A stretch of DNA of 64,000 nt from Raineyella antarctica (GCF_900092135.1 NZ_FMYF01000006.1:1-64000), one strand, 5' to 3'; positions 8,721-17,189 are shown, numbered from the stretch's first letter. Notes: a model not told the origin generated them from the sequence alone. A program made the numbers and translations.

Positions 8721-10154
8721 TCAGCCGACAGCCCCCTCCATCTGCAGCTCGATCAGGCGGTTGAGCTCGAGGGCGTACTCCATCGGCAGCTCCTTGGCGA
8801 TCGGCTCGATGAAGCCGCGCACGATCATCGCCATCGCCTCGTCCTCGGCCATGCCGCGGGACATCAGGTAGAAGAGCTGGTCCTCGGAGACCTTCGAGAC
8901 GGTCGCCTCGTGGGCCATCGACACATCGTCCTCGCGGACGTCCACGTACGGGTAGGTGTCGGAGCGGGAGATGTTGTCGACCAGCAGCGCGTCACAGCGC
9001 ACCGACGACTTCGAGTTGTGCGCACCCTGCTCGATCTGCACCAGTCCGCGGTAGGACGAGCGGCCACCGCCGCGGGCGACCGACTTGGAGACGATCGAGC
9101 TGGAGGTGTTCGGCGCCAGGTGGACCATCTTCGAGCCGGTGTCCTGGTGCTGGCCCTCGCCGGCGAAGGCGATCGACAGGGTCTCGCCGCGGGCGTGCTC
9201 ACCCATCAGGTAGACGGCCGGGTACTTCATCGTGACCTTGGAGCCGATATTGCCGTCGATCCACTCCATCGTCGCGCCCTCCTCGCAGGTGGCGCGCTTG
9301 GTGACGAGGTTGTACACGTTGTTCGACCAGTTCTGGATCGTCGTGTAGCGCACGCGGGCGTTCTTCTTCACGATGATCTCGACCACGGCGGAGTGCAGCG
9401 AGTCCGACTTGTAGATCGGGGCGGTGCAGCCCTCGACGTAGTGCACGTACGAGCCCTCGTCGGCGATGATCAGCGTGCGCTCGAACTGGCCCATGTTCTC
9501 GGTGTTGATCCGGAAGTAGGCCTGCAGCGGGATCTCGACGTGGACGCCCTTGGGCACGTAGATGAACGAGCCGCCGGACCAGACCGAGGTGTTCAGCGCG
9601 GAGAACTTGTTGTCACCCGAGGGGATGACCGTACCGAAGTACTCCTGGAACAGCTCGGGGTGCTCCCGCAGACCCGTGTCGGTGTCCATGAAGATGACGC
9701 CCTGGCGCTCGAGCTCCTCGTTGATCTTGTGGTAGACCACCTCGGACTCGTACTGGGCCGCGACACCGGAGACCAGGCGCGCCTTCTCCGCCTCGGGGAT
9801 GCCCAACTTGTCGTATGTGTTCTTGATGTCCTCGGGCAGGTCCTCCCAGGAGGTGGCCTGCTTCTCCGTGGACCGCACGAAGTACTTGATGTTGTCGAAG
9901 TCGATGCCGTCGAGCTCGGCACCCCAGGTCGGCATCGGCTTGCGCTCGAAGAGCTTGAGCGCCTTGAGCCGGCGCTGCAGCATCCACTCCGGCTCGTGCT
10001 TCAGGCCGGAGATGTTCGCGACCACGGCGGTGCTCAGGCCGCGCTCGGCCAGCGCACCGGCCTTGTCGGGGTCGTGCCAGCCGTACTCGTAGTGGCCGAG
10101 GGCATCGATCTGCTCGGCCTGCGTGAGCTGTGGCTCGTTGGTCACCTGGGTCAT
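8721..10154 (-). CDS. sufB: SufB Fe-S assembly scaffold
   Basis: SufB, 477 aa, the scaffold subunit on which the nascent Fe-S cluster forms. Highly conserved stretches are present: [49 protein letters not shown] and SSYRGLVQI. The conserved Cys of [10 protein letters not shown] and the closing [19 protein letters not shown] are also visible. Length and motifs match actinobacterial SufB without intein insertion, which is worth noting because mycobacterial SufB genes often carry one. It follows sufR by only 3 nt. Confidence 0.97.
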   Translation of the reverse strand: MTQVTNEPQLTQAEQIDALGHYEYGWHDPDKAGALAERGLSTAVVANISGLKHEPEWMLQRRLKALKLFERKPMPTWGAELDGIDFDNIKYFVRSTEKQATSWEDLPEDIKNTYDKLGIPEAEKARLVSGVAAQYESEVVYHKINEELERQGVIFMDTDTGLREHPELFQEYFGTVIPSGDNKFSALNTSVWSGGSFIYVPKGVHVEIPLQAYFRINTENMGQFERTLIIADEGSYVHYVEGCTAPIYKSDSLHSAVVEIIVKKNARVRYTTIQNWSNNVYNLVTKRATCEEGATMEWIDGNIGSKVTMKYPAVYLMGEHARGETLSIAFAGEGQHQDTGSKMVHLAPNTSSSIVSKSVARGGGRSSYRGLVQIEQGAHNSKSSVRCDALLVDNISRSDTYPYVDVREDDVSMAHEATVSKVSEDQLFYLMSRGMAEDEAMAMIVRGFIEPIAKELPMEYALELNRLIELQMEGAVG

Positions 10155-10157
10155 CGG

Positions 10158-11009
10158 TCAGCCCTCCTGGTGGGTGGCATCTGGGGTGGTCCGTGCCGCG
10201 GGTGCGGTCACGACTGTCAAGGGGGCCCGGCTGTGGGAGGCTACTGCCCCAGTGCGCGGACGGGTCGCGGTGGTCACCGCGTCGGGAATGTGCGTGGTGC
10301 AGACTCCGTTGCCGTCGGCGATGGTCGCCAGGCGTTGCACGTGGACGCCGAGCAGGCGGGAGAACACCTTGGTCTCGGCCGCGCACAGTTCGGGGAACTC
10401 GATCGCCACGTGCGCGACCGGGCAGTGGTGCTGGCAGAGCTGCTCGCCGGTCCGCGACGGCTGGGTGGTGGCGACGTAGCCGGCCGCGTTCAGCGCCACG
10501 GCCAGGGCCTCCGGAGGATCGACCTCGGCGCCGGCGTCCTCGGCCGCCACGACGGCTGCCCGGTAGGCGCCGACCACGTCAGCGATCCGCTCCTCGGCGA
10601 ACTGCTCGATCGCCGGCTCGCCGCCGACGGCCTTGAGCTGGCGCAGGGCCTGGATCGCCAGGGTGTCGTACGTGGAGGGGAAGTGGGCCCGGCCGGCATC
10701 GGTGAGCAGGAAGACCTTGGCCGGGCGGCCGCGGCCTCGCGAGCCGTAGATCCGCTCCTCCTCGCTGCGCAGGTCGCCGGACTCCTCGAGCACGGCGAGG
10801 TGGCGACGGACCGCGGCAGGGGTCAGGTCGAGCCGCTCGGCGAGCTGGCTCGCGGTCGAGGGGCCGTGCTCCAGGATGGAGCGCGCCACCCACTCACGGG
10901 TGGTTCGCTCCGCCTCCCGCACGGTGGAGGTGGGCAGCGCTGATACCGCGGCCGCGGCGCCCCCTTGAACGCCGGACGGACGAACGGCGTCCTCTCCGGA
11001 AGATTTCAC
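10158..11009 (-). CDS. sufR: SufR-type Fe-S sensing repressor
   Basis: Winged-helix DNA-binding regulator, 283 aa, first gene of the suf operon. The helix-turn-helix is at about 52-78 (STASQLAERLDLTPAAVRRHL), and a wing with GSRGRGRPAK follows. Cys residues at 192, 196, 209 and 237 (CQHHC, PELC, GVC) are the expected 4Fe-4S ligands. In cyanobacteria and mycobacteria, SufR represses suf when its cluster is intact. The GTG at 11009 lies 6 nt after an AAGAAT -10-like box, so the mRNA may be leaderless. Candidate operator repeats surround this start (see the operator feature). Confidence 0.9.
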   Translation of the reverse strand: MKSSGEDAVRPSGVQGGAAAAVSALPTSTVREAERTTREWVARSILEHGPSTASQLAERLDLTPAAVRRHLAVLEESGDLRSEEERIYGSRGRGRPAKVFLLTDAGRAHFPSTYDTLAIQALRQLKAVGGEPAIEQFAEERIADVVGAYRAAVVAAEDAGAEVDPPEALAVALNAAGYVATTQPSRTGEQLCQHHCPVAHVAIEFPELCAAETKVFSRLLGVHVQRLATIADGNGVCTTHIPDAVTTATRPRTGAVASHSRAPLTVVTAPAARTTPDATHQEG

Positions 11010-11015
11010 AACGCC

Positions 11016-11062
11016 ATTCTTGCCTTAATGTGCGCCGAATCAAAATCACAACGCCGATGTGA
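11016..11062 (-). promoter_or_regulatory. suf promoter and candidate SufR operator
   Basis: A perfect inverted repeat TCACA-N7-TGTGA lies at 11046-11062. The ten-base sequence TCACAACGCC occurs twice, at 11006-11015 and 11046-11055, on the plus strand. Between them, on the minus strand, are TTGATT-N16-AAGAAT (-10 at 11016-11021) and then the sufR start. This fits autorepression by SufR. The half-site TGTGA resembles what has been described for actinobacterial SufR, but that match is from memory and untested. Confidence 0.5.
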
Positions 11063-11191
11063 CCGAATAGCGGGACGGCTCGGGCGTTGCCGCTCGTGGG
11101 GTTCGGTGCCCGAGACTTCGGGTTCGCTGCTCCCGGGTCCCGACTCCCACCCGGTTCGCTGCCGTTCCGCCGATTCGCTGCTCCTCCTCCG

Positions 11192-11219
11192 GTTCGCTGC
11201 CCCTGCAAGGGCAGCGAAC
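11192..11219. terminator. strong hairpin, probable terminator
   Basis: Perfect 11-bp stem GTTCGCTGCCC/GGGCAGCGAAC with a 6-nt loop, lying downstream (minus strand) of the DmpD-like hydrolase gene. No T-tract follows, as is common in high-GC actinobacteria. It is built from the same TTCGCTGC core repeated through the spacer. Confidence 0.5.
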
Positions 11220-11355
11220 TTCCCCAAGGACAGCGAACCGGTCCAAGGGCAGCGAAGCCCCAGTGCCGGCAGCGGCGCGGTCGCCCGTGGCAGCAACTTC
11301 TTCAGCCAGGAGAGATCCAAACCACAAGCCAAGCCAGGCCAAGGAACGGCCCCGG

Positions 11356-11431
11356 ACCCGAACGCAACCAGCGCACCCGAACGCAACCAGGGCACCCGAA
11401 CGCAACCAGCGCCCCCGAACACCACCAGGGC
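11356..11431. repeat. 19-bp tandem repeat, four copies
   Basis: Four consecutive 19-bp units start at 11356, 11375, 11394 and 11413. The unit is ACCCGAACGCAACCAGSGC. The first three are identical apart from the S position; the fourth has several changes. There are no spacers between units, so this is a minisatellite and not a CRISPR array. Confidence 0.85.
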
Positions 11432-11501
11432 CCGGAGCCTCGGACGCGCACCCAGGCGCGGCGCGATCCCTGGCTCCGGGCCCTGCCCGGGATGACCGAG
11501 G

Positions 11502-12332
11502 TCAGTCGGAGAGGAAGTTGTCCACCAACTGGCTGAACTCGCCGGCCCTCTCGATCTGCGTCCAGTGGCCGCAGCGGGAGTAGACGTGCAGCTGGCTGTC
11601 GTCGATCCAGTCCAGCATGGTGAGCGAGGTGCTCAGCGGGATCACCTTGTCGTCGCGGCCGTGCACCATCAGCGTACGGTGCGGGATCGCCCGGACGTCC
11701 GCCTCGTCATGGGCCATCGCATCGACCCACCGCTGGCGCGGCGCCGGGAACATGGCGGAGAACGCCTCCTGCATGCCGGGCCGGGTGCTGGCCTCGTAGC
11801 GCATCCGGACCAGGTCGTCGGTGATCAGCGAGGAGTCGTACGCGAAGACGGACTTCATGATCGAGTGCATGTTCTCGAACGAGGGCTCGTAGCCCCACAC
11901 CATGTCCAGGCCCTCGGTGATCTCGAACGGCACGCCGACGGCGCCCATCAGGATCAGCTTGTCGACACGTTCGGGGTGGTGGATGGCCATCGCCAGGGCC
12001 ATCGAGCCGCCGAAGGAGTTGCCGACCACGCTGGCCTTCTCCAGGCCCAGGGCGTCCATGAACGCGATGGCCTGGTCCAGCCAGACCTGCTGGTTGAACT
12101 CGGTCCCCTCCGGATACTCGGTGAACCCGAAGCCGACGAAGTCGGGCATGATCACCCGGTAACGCGGGGACAGGTGCTGCACGACCAGCCGCCAGTTGGC
12201 CCAGCCGCTCACGCCCGGTCCGGACCCGTGCAGCAGCAGCACCGGGGTGCCCTCGCCGATGTCGTGGTAGTTGGTCCGGAACTCACCGGTCTGGATGAAC
12301 TGGCCGATCTCGGGATTCTTGTCGCTCATCAT
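11502..12332 (-). CDS. meta-cleavage product hydrolase, DmpD/XylF-like
   Basis: Alpha/beta hydrolase, 276 aa, closely resembling 2-hydroxymuconate-semialdehyde hydrolases of phenol and toluene pathways (DmpD, XylF, TodF). Shared blocks include YHDIGEGTPVLLLHGSGPG, the nucleophile motif VVGNSFGGS (S106), VWGYEPSF, FPAPRQRWVDAM, the acid in MVHGRDDKVIPL and the His in CGHWTQIE. It would cleave the ring-opened product of an extradiol dioxygenase, releasing a small acid and a hydroxypentadienoate. It lies downstream of the main catabolic operon, separated by 198 nt that hold a candidate terminator, so it may have its own promoter. Confidence 0.9.
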   Translation of the reverse strand: MMSDKNPEIGQFIQTGEFRTNYHDIGEGTPVLLLHGSGPGVSGWANWRLVVQHLSPRYRVIMPDFVGFGFTEYPEGTEFNQQVWLDQAIAFMDALGLEKASVVGNSFGGSMALAMAIHHPERVDKLILMGAVGVPFEITEGLDMVWGYEPSFENMHSIMKSVFAYDSSLITDDLVRMRYEASTRPGMQEAFSAMFPAPRQRWVDAMAHDEADVRAIPHRTLMVHGRDDKVIPLSTSLTMLDWIDDSQLHVYSRCGHWTQIERAGEFSQLVDNFLSD

Positions 12333-12465
12333 GCTCTTTCGCTCGTGGGGCGCTGCACTGCGCTCCCCTGGGGTTGCACGGAGGGTTCACCACAGACGGT
12401 GGCAGGTTGCCGGACCGATGTCGACGGGTGCTCCGCGGGGAGGAACGTGATCCTGCCCACGCCCA

Positions 12466-12521
12466 CCGTCCCGTCCGCCGGCGGGTCGCCAGGAACGGAC
12501 AGCGTACCGGGGGCGGGACGG
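12466..12521 (-). terminator. nested hairpin after FAD monooxygenase
   Basis: Outer arms CCGTCCCG (12466-12473) and CGGGACGG (12514-12521) enclose inner arms GTCCG (12473-12477) and CGGAC (12496-12500). It starts 9 nt after the monooxygenase stop on the minus strand. It is large and without a T-tract, so the call is tentative. Confidence 0.35.
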
Positions 12522-12530
12522 CTGGTCCGA

Positions 12531-13661
12531 TCAGATCGGCTGGGCCAGCTTCGCCAGTGCCTCGTCGACCACGGCGGTCTGCTCCTCCGGGGTGGCCTGC
12601 TCCTGCTCCAGTCGGCCGATCTTCACCGAACTGTTGACCACCAGGCGGCACCGGTCCTCACGACGGGCGCTGTATGCGGCGAGGGCGCGCGGCACGTCGA
12701 AGTCGACCTTCTCCAGTTCCTCGGCAACGACGATGGCGTCCTCGACGGCCATGCCGGCGCCCGAGGCGAGTTGCGGGGTGGTCGGGTGGGCGGCGTCGCC
12801 GACCAGCACGACGCGGCCGACGTGCCACGGTGCGGGCAGCACGAAGGCCTCCAGCGGCCGGAAGTTCACCTCGGTGTCCTCGGTGATCTCGTCACGGATC
12901 TGGCCGGCGATGCCGCCGTAGCCCTCCAGCAGCTTGCGCATCTCGCCTGGCAGGGTCTGCGGGTCGCGCCAGACCTTCTCGGTGCGCTGGTTGATGAACA
13001 TGTACATCTCGGTGTCGGAGACCGGGGTGAACCCGACCTTGTTCTTCCCGCCCAGGTAGAAGTGGCGCTGGTCGACGCCCTCGGGGCGCTGGATGAAGAT
13101 CCGCCAGACGCTCTGCCCGGTGTACTCCGCCTTCGGCGCTCCGGGGAAGATCTGCTCCCGGGTCCGGGAGCTGACGCCGTCGGCGCCGATGACCAGGTCG
13201 TAACGGCCGGTGCCGCCGTCGCTGAAGGTGACGTCGACCCCGTCGGCGTCCTGCTCGAGCCGGTCGACGGAGATGCCCAGGCGTACGTCGGTGCCGACCT
13301 CGAGGACGTGCCGGGAAAGGATGTTGTGCAGCACCGGGCGCGTGATGCCACCACAGCCCGCCACCCCGGCCTCGGCGGGGATCGGGGTCGGGATCTCGCG
13401 GATGAACTCACCCTCCACCGACAGCACCCGGATGCCCTCGCCGACGTACCCCTGGGCTGCGATCTCGTCGTACACGCCGATGTCCTTCAGCGCCCGCAGC
13501 GTGGCGCCGGTGATGGTGATGCCGGCGCCGAGCGGGCGCCAGTCCTCGGCGATGTCGACCAGGTCGACCTTGGCTCCGAGGCGGCCGAGCGTGATGGCGC
13601 TGCACATGCCGCCGGTGCCGCCGCCGATGATGAGGACCTTGAAGTCGTCTTTGATGGTCAC
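12531..13661 (-). CDS. FAD-dependent aromatic monooxygenase
   Basis: Class A flavoprotein monooxygenase of the p-hydroxybenzoate/salicylate hydroxylase type, 376 aa. The N-terminal FAD-binding motif is VLIIGGGTGGMC (9-20), a DG motif is present in VIGADGVSSRTR and the second FAD motif is VVLVGDAAHPTTP. Such enzymes hydroxylate, and sometimes decarboxylate, phenolic or pyridine acids using NAD(P)H and O2. The GTG start at 13661 has an AAAGGAGTG ribosome site. It is the last gene of the Rieske operon and is a paralogue of the gene at 21065-22237. Its substrate is unknown. Confidence 0.85.
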   Translation of the reverse strand: MTIKDDFKVLIIGGGTGGMCSAITLGRLGAKVDLVDIAEDWRPLGAGITITGATLRALKDIGVYDEIAAQGYVGEGIRVLSVEGEFIREIPTPIPAEAGVAGCGGITRPVLHNILSRHVLEVGTDVRLGISVDRLEQDADGVDVTFSDGGTGRYDLVIGADGVSSRTREQIFPGAPKAEYTGQSVWRIFIQRPEGVDQRHFYLGGKNKVGFTPVSDTEMYMFINQRTEKVWRDPQTLPGEMRKLLEGYGGIAGQIRDEITEDTEVNFRPLEAFVLPAPWHVGRVVLVGDAAHPTTPQLASGAGMAVEDAIVVAEELEKVDFDVPRALAAYSARREDRCRLVVNSSVKIGRLEQEQATPEEQTAVVDEALAKLAQPI

Positions 13662-13734
13662 CGGTTCACTCCTTTGTAGTCCGATGTGTTGCGTCGGCCG
13701 GGGCGGCGTCGGCAGGATTCCTGGTTGGTGGTGG

Positions 13735-14232
13735 TCATGCTCGGTGCTCTGCGCCGGGCGCGATCGCGGTCCGGCCGCCAGCGATCCGGTCGTCAACGGT
13801 CCGGCTGTCGGCAGGGCGCCGCCAGACGAGGCGCGCCGTACGGGCCTCGGGCGTGCCGTCCTCGAGTCGCGCCTCCAGTGCGAGGGTGCCGTCCTCGCGG
13901 AAGACGAAGCGCCGCCGCTGGTCACCGCCGACCCAGTTGGGGAACAAGCTGAGCCCCACGTGGTGGATCACCACATCGCCGTCCACGTCGTACGTTCCGG
14001 CGTAGGCGAGCATCGAGGAATAGGCGGCCGCCTTCTCCGTGTCATCGGCGTTCCACTGTCCGCCGGTGGTGAACCGCGGACGACCGGCCTTGGCGATCAT
14101 GCAGGACATGTCGCCGTCCCCGGTGTAGCGGATGAAGCCCTCGAGCTGCTGGCCCATCGGGTACATCAGGCGTCCGTCGTCGTAGTCCTGTTCCCAGCTG
14201 ACGATGTCCCAGCGGCCGGTGATGTCAGCCAT
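13735..14232 (-). CDS. lipocalin-like domain protein
   Basis: Soluble 165-aa protein with a lipocalin-like beta-barrel pattern. It opens with GRWDIVSWEQDYDDGR and contains YPMGQQLEGFIRYT, MSCMIAK and YAGTYDVDGDVVIHHV, which match the lipocalin-like domain family found near aromatic and polyketide genes. No catalytic residues are evident, and the last 30 residues look unstructured. The start overlaps the end of the upstream hydrolase by 8 bp. A role in binding or isomerising a ring-cleavage intermediate is only a guess. Confidence 0.75.
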   Translation of the reverse strand: MADITGRWDIVSWEQDYDDGRLMYPMGQQLEGFIRYTGDGDMSCMIAKAGRPRFTTGGQWNADDTEKAAAYSSMLAYAGTYDVDGDVVIHHVGLSLFPNWVGGDQRRRFVFREDGTLALEARLEDGTPEARTARLVWRRPADSRTVDDRIAGGRTAIAPGAEHRA

Positions 14233-15256
14233 GGGTCTCCTCCTTGGTCGTGGCGCCCGTACGGGCAGGGGTCGTGGCGCCCGTACGGGCACGGGTGCCG
14301 GCGACCAGGAACTCGGTCACCACGCGGTCGTGCTCCTCGGCGCTCTCGTACTGCGCCCAGTGTCCGGTGTCGGCCGCACAGTGGAACCGCCCGTCCCTGA
14401 CCCGGTCGGCCAGGTACTGCCCGTATGCGGGAGGTGTCCGGTTGTGGTCGCCCCAGAAGACGAGCGTCGGGCAGGTGATCTGCGCGGCCAGGTCGTCCGG
14501 GACGCGATGGGGGCGTACGGCCACCCCCGTCTGGTACTCGGTGATGAACCGCTGCTGGACCTCCGCCAGGGCAGGCCGGCGGTACAGCGCCTGGCGGATC
14601 AGGATCGCCTCGTCGGTGATCCGGTCCGGGTCGGCGAGGATCCGGGTCATCCGGGCCCGGACGTTGTCGTACGTGGGGTGGCGCAGGGTCTCCAGCGAAC
14701 TGGCCAGGTTGGAGGCCCAGTTCGGCTCGACGAAGCCGGGGATCGCCCCTTCCGCCGGGTCGAAGCCCATCGTGGTGGTCAGGACCAGCTTCTCCACCCG
14801 CCCGGGATGGGCGAGCGCGAGCCGCATCGCCACCCAGCCACCGAGGGACTGTCCCTCGACGGCCGCGGAGGAGATGCCGAGCTGGTCCATCACGTCGATG
14901 ACCTGGTCGACGAGCGGGGGGATCAGCTCGGGATCGAAGCCCTCGGTCTGGGACCGGCCGTGCCACAGGAAGTCCATCGCCACGACGTGGAAGTGCTCGG
15001 CCAGTCGGGGGATGTTGCGGACGTAGTTCTCCAGGTGGCCGCCGGTGCCGTGCAGCAGGAGCAGCACCGGTCCCTTGCCTGCCTCGAGCACCCGGGTGCG
15101 GTAGCGGCCCTGCACGATCCGCACCTGGGTGTCGATCAGGTCGACCCAGGTGGTGGAGGGTACGGGGTTGGCGGCGGTCGGATCCTCGGCGCCGAGCTGC
15201 GACGCGGAGTCGGGCATCTGTTCGCGCGTCGTCTCGACGCTCTGTTCGCTCGTCAT
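14225..15256 (-). CDS. alpha/beta hydrolase, C-C bond hydrolase type
   Basis: Alpha/beta hydrolase of 343 aa. It has the oxyanion motif LLLLHGTGG (65-73), the nucleophile elbow VEGQSLGG (S137), an acid in VFWGDHNRT and the catalytic His in DTGHWAQYE. Its position directly after an extradiol dioxygenase points to a meta-cleavage product hydrolase. An N-terminal extension of about 35 residues and a C-terminal ARTGATTPARTGATTK repeat are unusual; the repeat comes from a 24-bp tandem duplication. The ATG at 15256 is chosen because the family core begins near residue 36. Confidence 0.85.
   Translation of the reverse strand: MTSEQSVETTREQMPDSASQLGAEDPTAANPVPSTTWVDLIDTQVRIVQGRYRTRVLEAGKGPVLLLLHGTGGHLENYVRNIPRLAEHFHVVAMDFLWHGRSQTEGFDPELIPPLVDQVIDVMDQLGISSAAVEGQSLGGWVAMRLALAHPGRVEKLVLTTTMGFDPAEGAIPGFVEPNWASNLASSLETLRHPTYDNVRARMTRILADPDRITDEAILIRQALYRRPALAEVQQRFITEYQTGVAVRPHRVPDDLAAQITCPTLVFWGDHNRTPPAYGQYLADRVRDGRFHCAADTGHWAQYESAEEHDRVVTEFLVAGTRARTGATTPARTGATTKEETHG
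14246..14291. repeat. 24-bp tandem duplication with palindromes
   Basis: The 22-base sequence GGTCGTGGCGCCCGTACGGG plus CA occurs at 14246-14267 and again at 14270-14291. Each copy contains the 12-bp perfect palindrome GCCCGTACGGGC (14255-14266, 14279-14290). It encodes the repeated C-terminus of the hydrolase and lies just ahead of the lipocalin-like gene's start. Confidence 0.9.
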
Positions 15257-15270
15257 GGGAGGTCGCCGGC

Positions 15271-16266
15271 TCAGCCGGCGAACTGCCCCTCGGCGACCGG
15301 GTCGGGCCCGGCGGCGCGGCTGGCGGAGATCGGGCCCTTGAGGGTGCCGTCGGACTTCTCCAGGCCGAAGGTCCACTGCGAGAAGATGTGCGCCTCGGCG
15401 GCGAAGTCCTGCGGCTGCCACTCCTCGGTCACGATGTCCTCGTCCGCGGCGTACTCCCAGGAGCCGCCGAAGGGGGTGAGGAAGTACCAGAAGCAGGCGG
15501 AGGAGACCAGGTGGCGCCCGGGGCCGGCGAAGGTCAGCCAACCCTTGGCGTCGAAGGCCTGGCCGCCGAGGATCACCTCGTGCACGTCGCGGACCTTCCA
15601 CGCCAGGTGGTTGAAGCGGGTGCCGGGCTGCTTGGCGTTCATGAAGAACACGTTGTGGTGGTTGCCCTCGGCCGAGCAGCGGGCGAAGATGCCGCGGTCG
15701 GCGTACCGGTCGGAGACCCGGAAGCCCAGGCGGTCCAGGTAGAACTGGGCGGCCTGCCAGGCATCGTCGACGCCGATGGCCAGGTGGGAGATCTCGTACG
15801 GCTGGGCGCGGTCGTAGCGCGGGGCCCGCTCGTCGATCCGGGCCGGCCGGCGCGGGGCGTTGTAGCGGGTGACGTCGTAGTCGACGTCACTGCGCCGGGT
15901 GACCCGGAAGGCGAGGCGGAAGCCGAGGTCGTCGTGGCTGCGCAGCACGCCCTCGTCGTCGATCACCGCCTCGCGGTCGGTGGCCAGCTCGGCGCGGAGC
16001 GCCTCGAGGTTCTCCGGGAAGTCCACCCCCCAGGTCATCTCGACCAGGCCGCTGGCGTCGCCGACCGGCGTGCAGCGGGGGTCGGACGTGTCGGTGCGGA
16101 CGAACTCGACGCCCGAGCCGTCGAGGGCACGGAAGCGCAGCGTGTCCGCTCCCTCGATGCGGGTCAGGCCCCAGTCGGCGGCGAACCGCTCGGCGGAGTC
16201 CAGATCCTCCACGGCGAAGCGGAGTTCGTCGATCCCGTTGAGACCGAAGTCCTTGGTGGTGGTCAT
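15271..16266 (-). CDS. extradiol ring-cleavage dioxygenase (type I, VOC)
   Basis: Two-domain type I extradiol dioxygenase, 331 aa, which opens catechol-type diols next to the hydroxyls using Fe(II) and O2. The metal ligands are visible in the C-terminal domain: H161 (EISHLAIGV), H220 (RFNHLAWKV) and E271 (GSWEYAAD). The ATG at 16266 has a GAGGAGG ribosome site. Gene order (dioxygenase, diol dehydrogenase, this enzyme, hydrolase) is the biphenyl-pathway order, so it probably acts on the first diol of the pathway. Confidence 0.9.
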   Translation of the reverse strand: MTTTKDFGLNGIDELRFAVEDLDSAERFAADWGLTRIEGADTLRFRALDGSGVEFVRTDTSDPRCTPVGDASGLVEMTWGVDFPENLEALRAELATDREAVIDDEGVLRSHDDLGFRLAFRVTRRSDVDYDVTRYNAPRRPARIDERAPRYDRAQPYEISHLAIGVDDAWQAAQFYLDRLGFRVSDRYADRGIFARCSAEGNHHNVFFMNAKQPGTRFNHLAWKVRDVHEVILGGQAFDAKGWLTFAGPGRHLVSSACFWYFLTPFGGSWEYAADEDIVTEEWQPQDFAAEAHIFSQWTFGLEKSDGTLKGPISASRAAGPDPVAEGQFAG

Positions 16267-16342
16267 GTCGCCTCCTCGGCGCAATTCAGCTGGTGGTACG
16301 GGTGGTGGGTGTGCCTGGGGCCCGGCATGGCCCGGCGGCGGC

Positions 16343-17155
16343 TCAGGCGCGGGCGGGGGTGAGCACGGACCGGTTGAGCAGCCCCTGGTCGGCGACGATC
16401 GTCTGCCCGGTCATGATCGTGTTGTGGCGGGAGGCCAGGAAGGCGTAGAGCGGGCCGTACTCCTCGGCCGTCGGGAGCTCCTGCAGCAGCGATACCCGCC
16501 GGAAGGTGTCCAGGAAGGCGTCCTTGGGGATGGCGTCCTGGGTCGTCGCGGCCAGGCCGAGCGCTCCGGGACCGGCCAGCTTGCTGCCGGCGATCCCGGC
16601 CGGGGCGACACCGTTGACGCGTACGTCGGGGGCGAACTCGAAGGCGAGCTGGCCGACCAGGCTACGGATCGCGCCCTTGGTCGCCGTGTAGACCGCCCCT
16701 CCCCCGTCCGCCGCGTACGCGGCGGTCGAGGAGGTGAGGACCAGGGCGCCGTGCTGCTCGGCGAGGGCGTCGTGGAACACCCGGGCCAGCAGCAGGTGGC
16801 CCAGCACGTTGACGTGGAAGACCTCGTCGAACAGGGTGGCCAGGCGTTCCGGCTCGATGTCCGCGATCGGCACCTGCCCGTCGAAGATGCCCTGGCAGGC
16901 GATCACGGCGTCGACCTGCCCGTACGCATCGAGCACCCGGGCCCGGGCGGACTCGAGGTCGGCGAGCTCGGTCACGTCGCCCCGGATCGCCAGGACGCCG
17001 TGACCGAACTCCTCGTGCAGCTGCTCGACCTTGCCCTCCGACACCTCGAGGACGGCCACCCGGGCCCCCTCGGCGAGGCAGTGGCGGACGACGCCCAGGC
17101 CCAGGCCCGAACCTCCGCCGACCACGAGGACGACGTCCCCAGCGAGCATCTGCAT
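16343..17155 (-). CDS. cis-dihydrodiol dehydrogenase (SDR)
   Basis: Short-chain dehydrogenase, 270 aa, with the NAD motif GGGSGLG (13-19) and the catalytic set S142 or S143, Y156 and K160 (VYTATKGA). Blocks such as DAVIACQGIFDG and VNGVAPAGI resemble BphB-type cis-2,3-dihydrodiol dehydrogenases, which rearomatise the product of a Rieske dioxygenase to a catechol. It sits immediately after the Rieske beta-subunit gene (34-nt gap), which supports that role. General SDR function is certain; exact substrate is inferred. Confidence 0.87.
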   Translation of the reverse strand: MQMLAGDVVLVVGGGSGLGLGVVRHCLAEGARVAVLEVSEGKVEQLHEEFGHGVLAIRGDVTELADLESARARVLDAYGQVDAVIACQGIFDGQVPIADIEPERLATLFDEVFHVNVLGHLLLARVFHDALAEQHGALVLTSSTAAYAADGGGAVYTATKGAIRSLVGQLAFEFAPDVRVNGVAPAGIAGSKLAGPGALGLAATTQDAIPKDAFLDTFRRVSLLQELPTAEEYGPLYAFLASRHNTIMTGQTIVADQGLLNRSVLTPARA

Positions 17156-17189
17156 GGCGTGATTCCTTTCGATCCCAGTGGGAGGGTGA

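Larger units (their letters stand above)
11063..11501. repeat. repeat-rich non-coding spacer
   Basis: No credible gene lies here. The core TTCGCTGC occurs four times in direct orientation (11123-11130, 11155-11162, 11174-11181, 11193-11200), then three times inverted as CAGCGAA (11213, 11231, 11250). A 19-bp tandem repeat begins at 11356. The right half is rich in CCAGG/CCGG words. It separates the suf promoter from the convergently positioned end of the catabolic island. Confidence 0.75.

Noticed and set aside
8721-10154. Intein in SufB
   Set aside because: The protein has the normal 477-residue length and uninterrupted motifs.
7998-10943. 981-codon plus-strand frame over sufD, sufB and sufR
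   Set aside because: Antisense shadow typical of high-GC DNA; the minus strand carries intact suf genes.
11356-11431. CRISPR-like array
   Set aside because: The repeats are directly adjacent with no unique spacers, and no cas genes lie nearby.
12333-12530. Small gene between the hydrolase and the FAD monooxygenase
   Set aside because: Open frames there lack a ribosome site and domain similarity; the segment is better explained by a nested hairpin.
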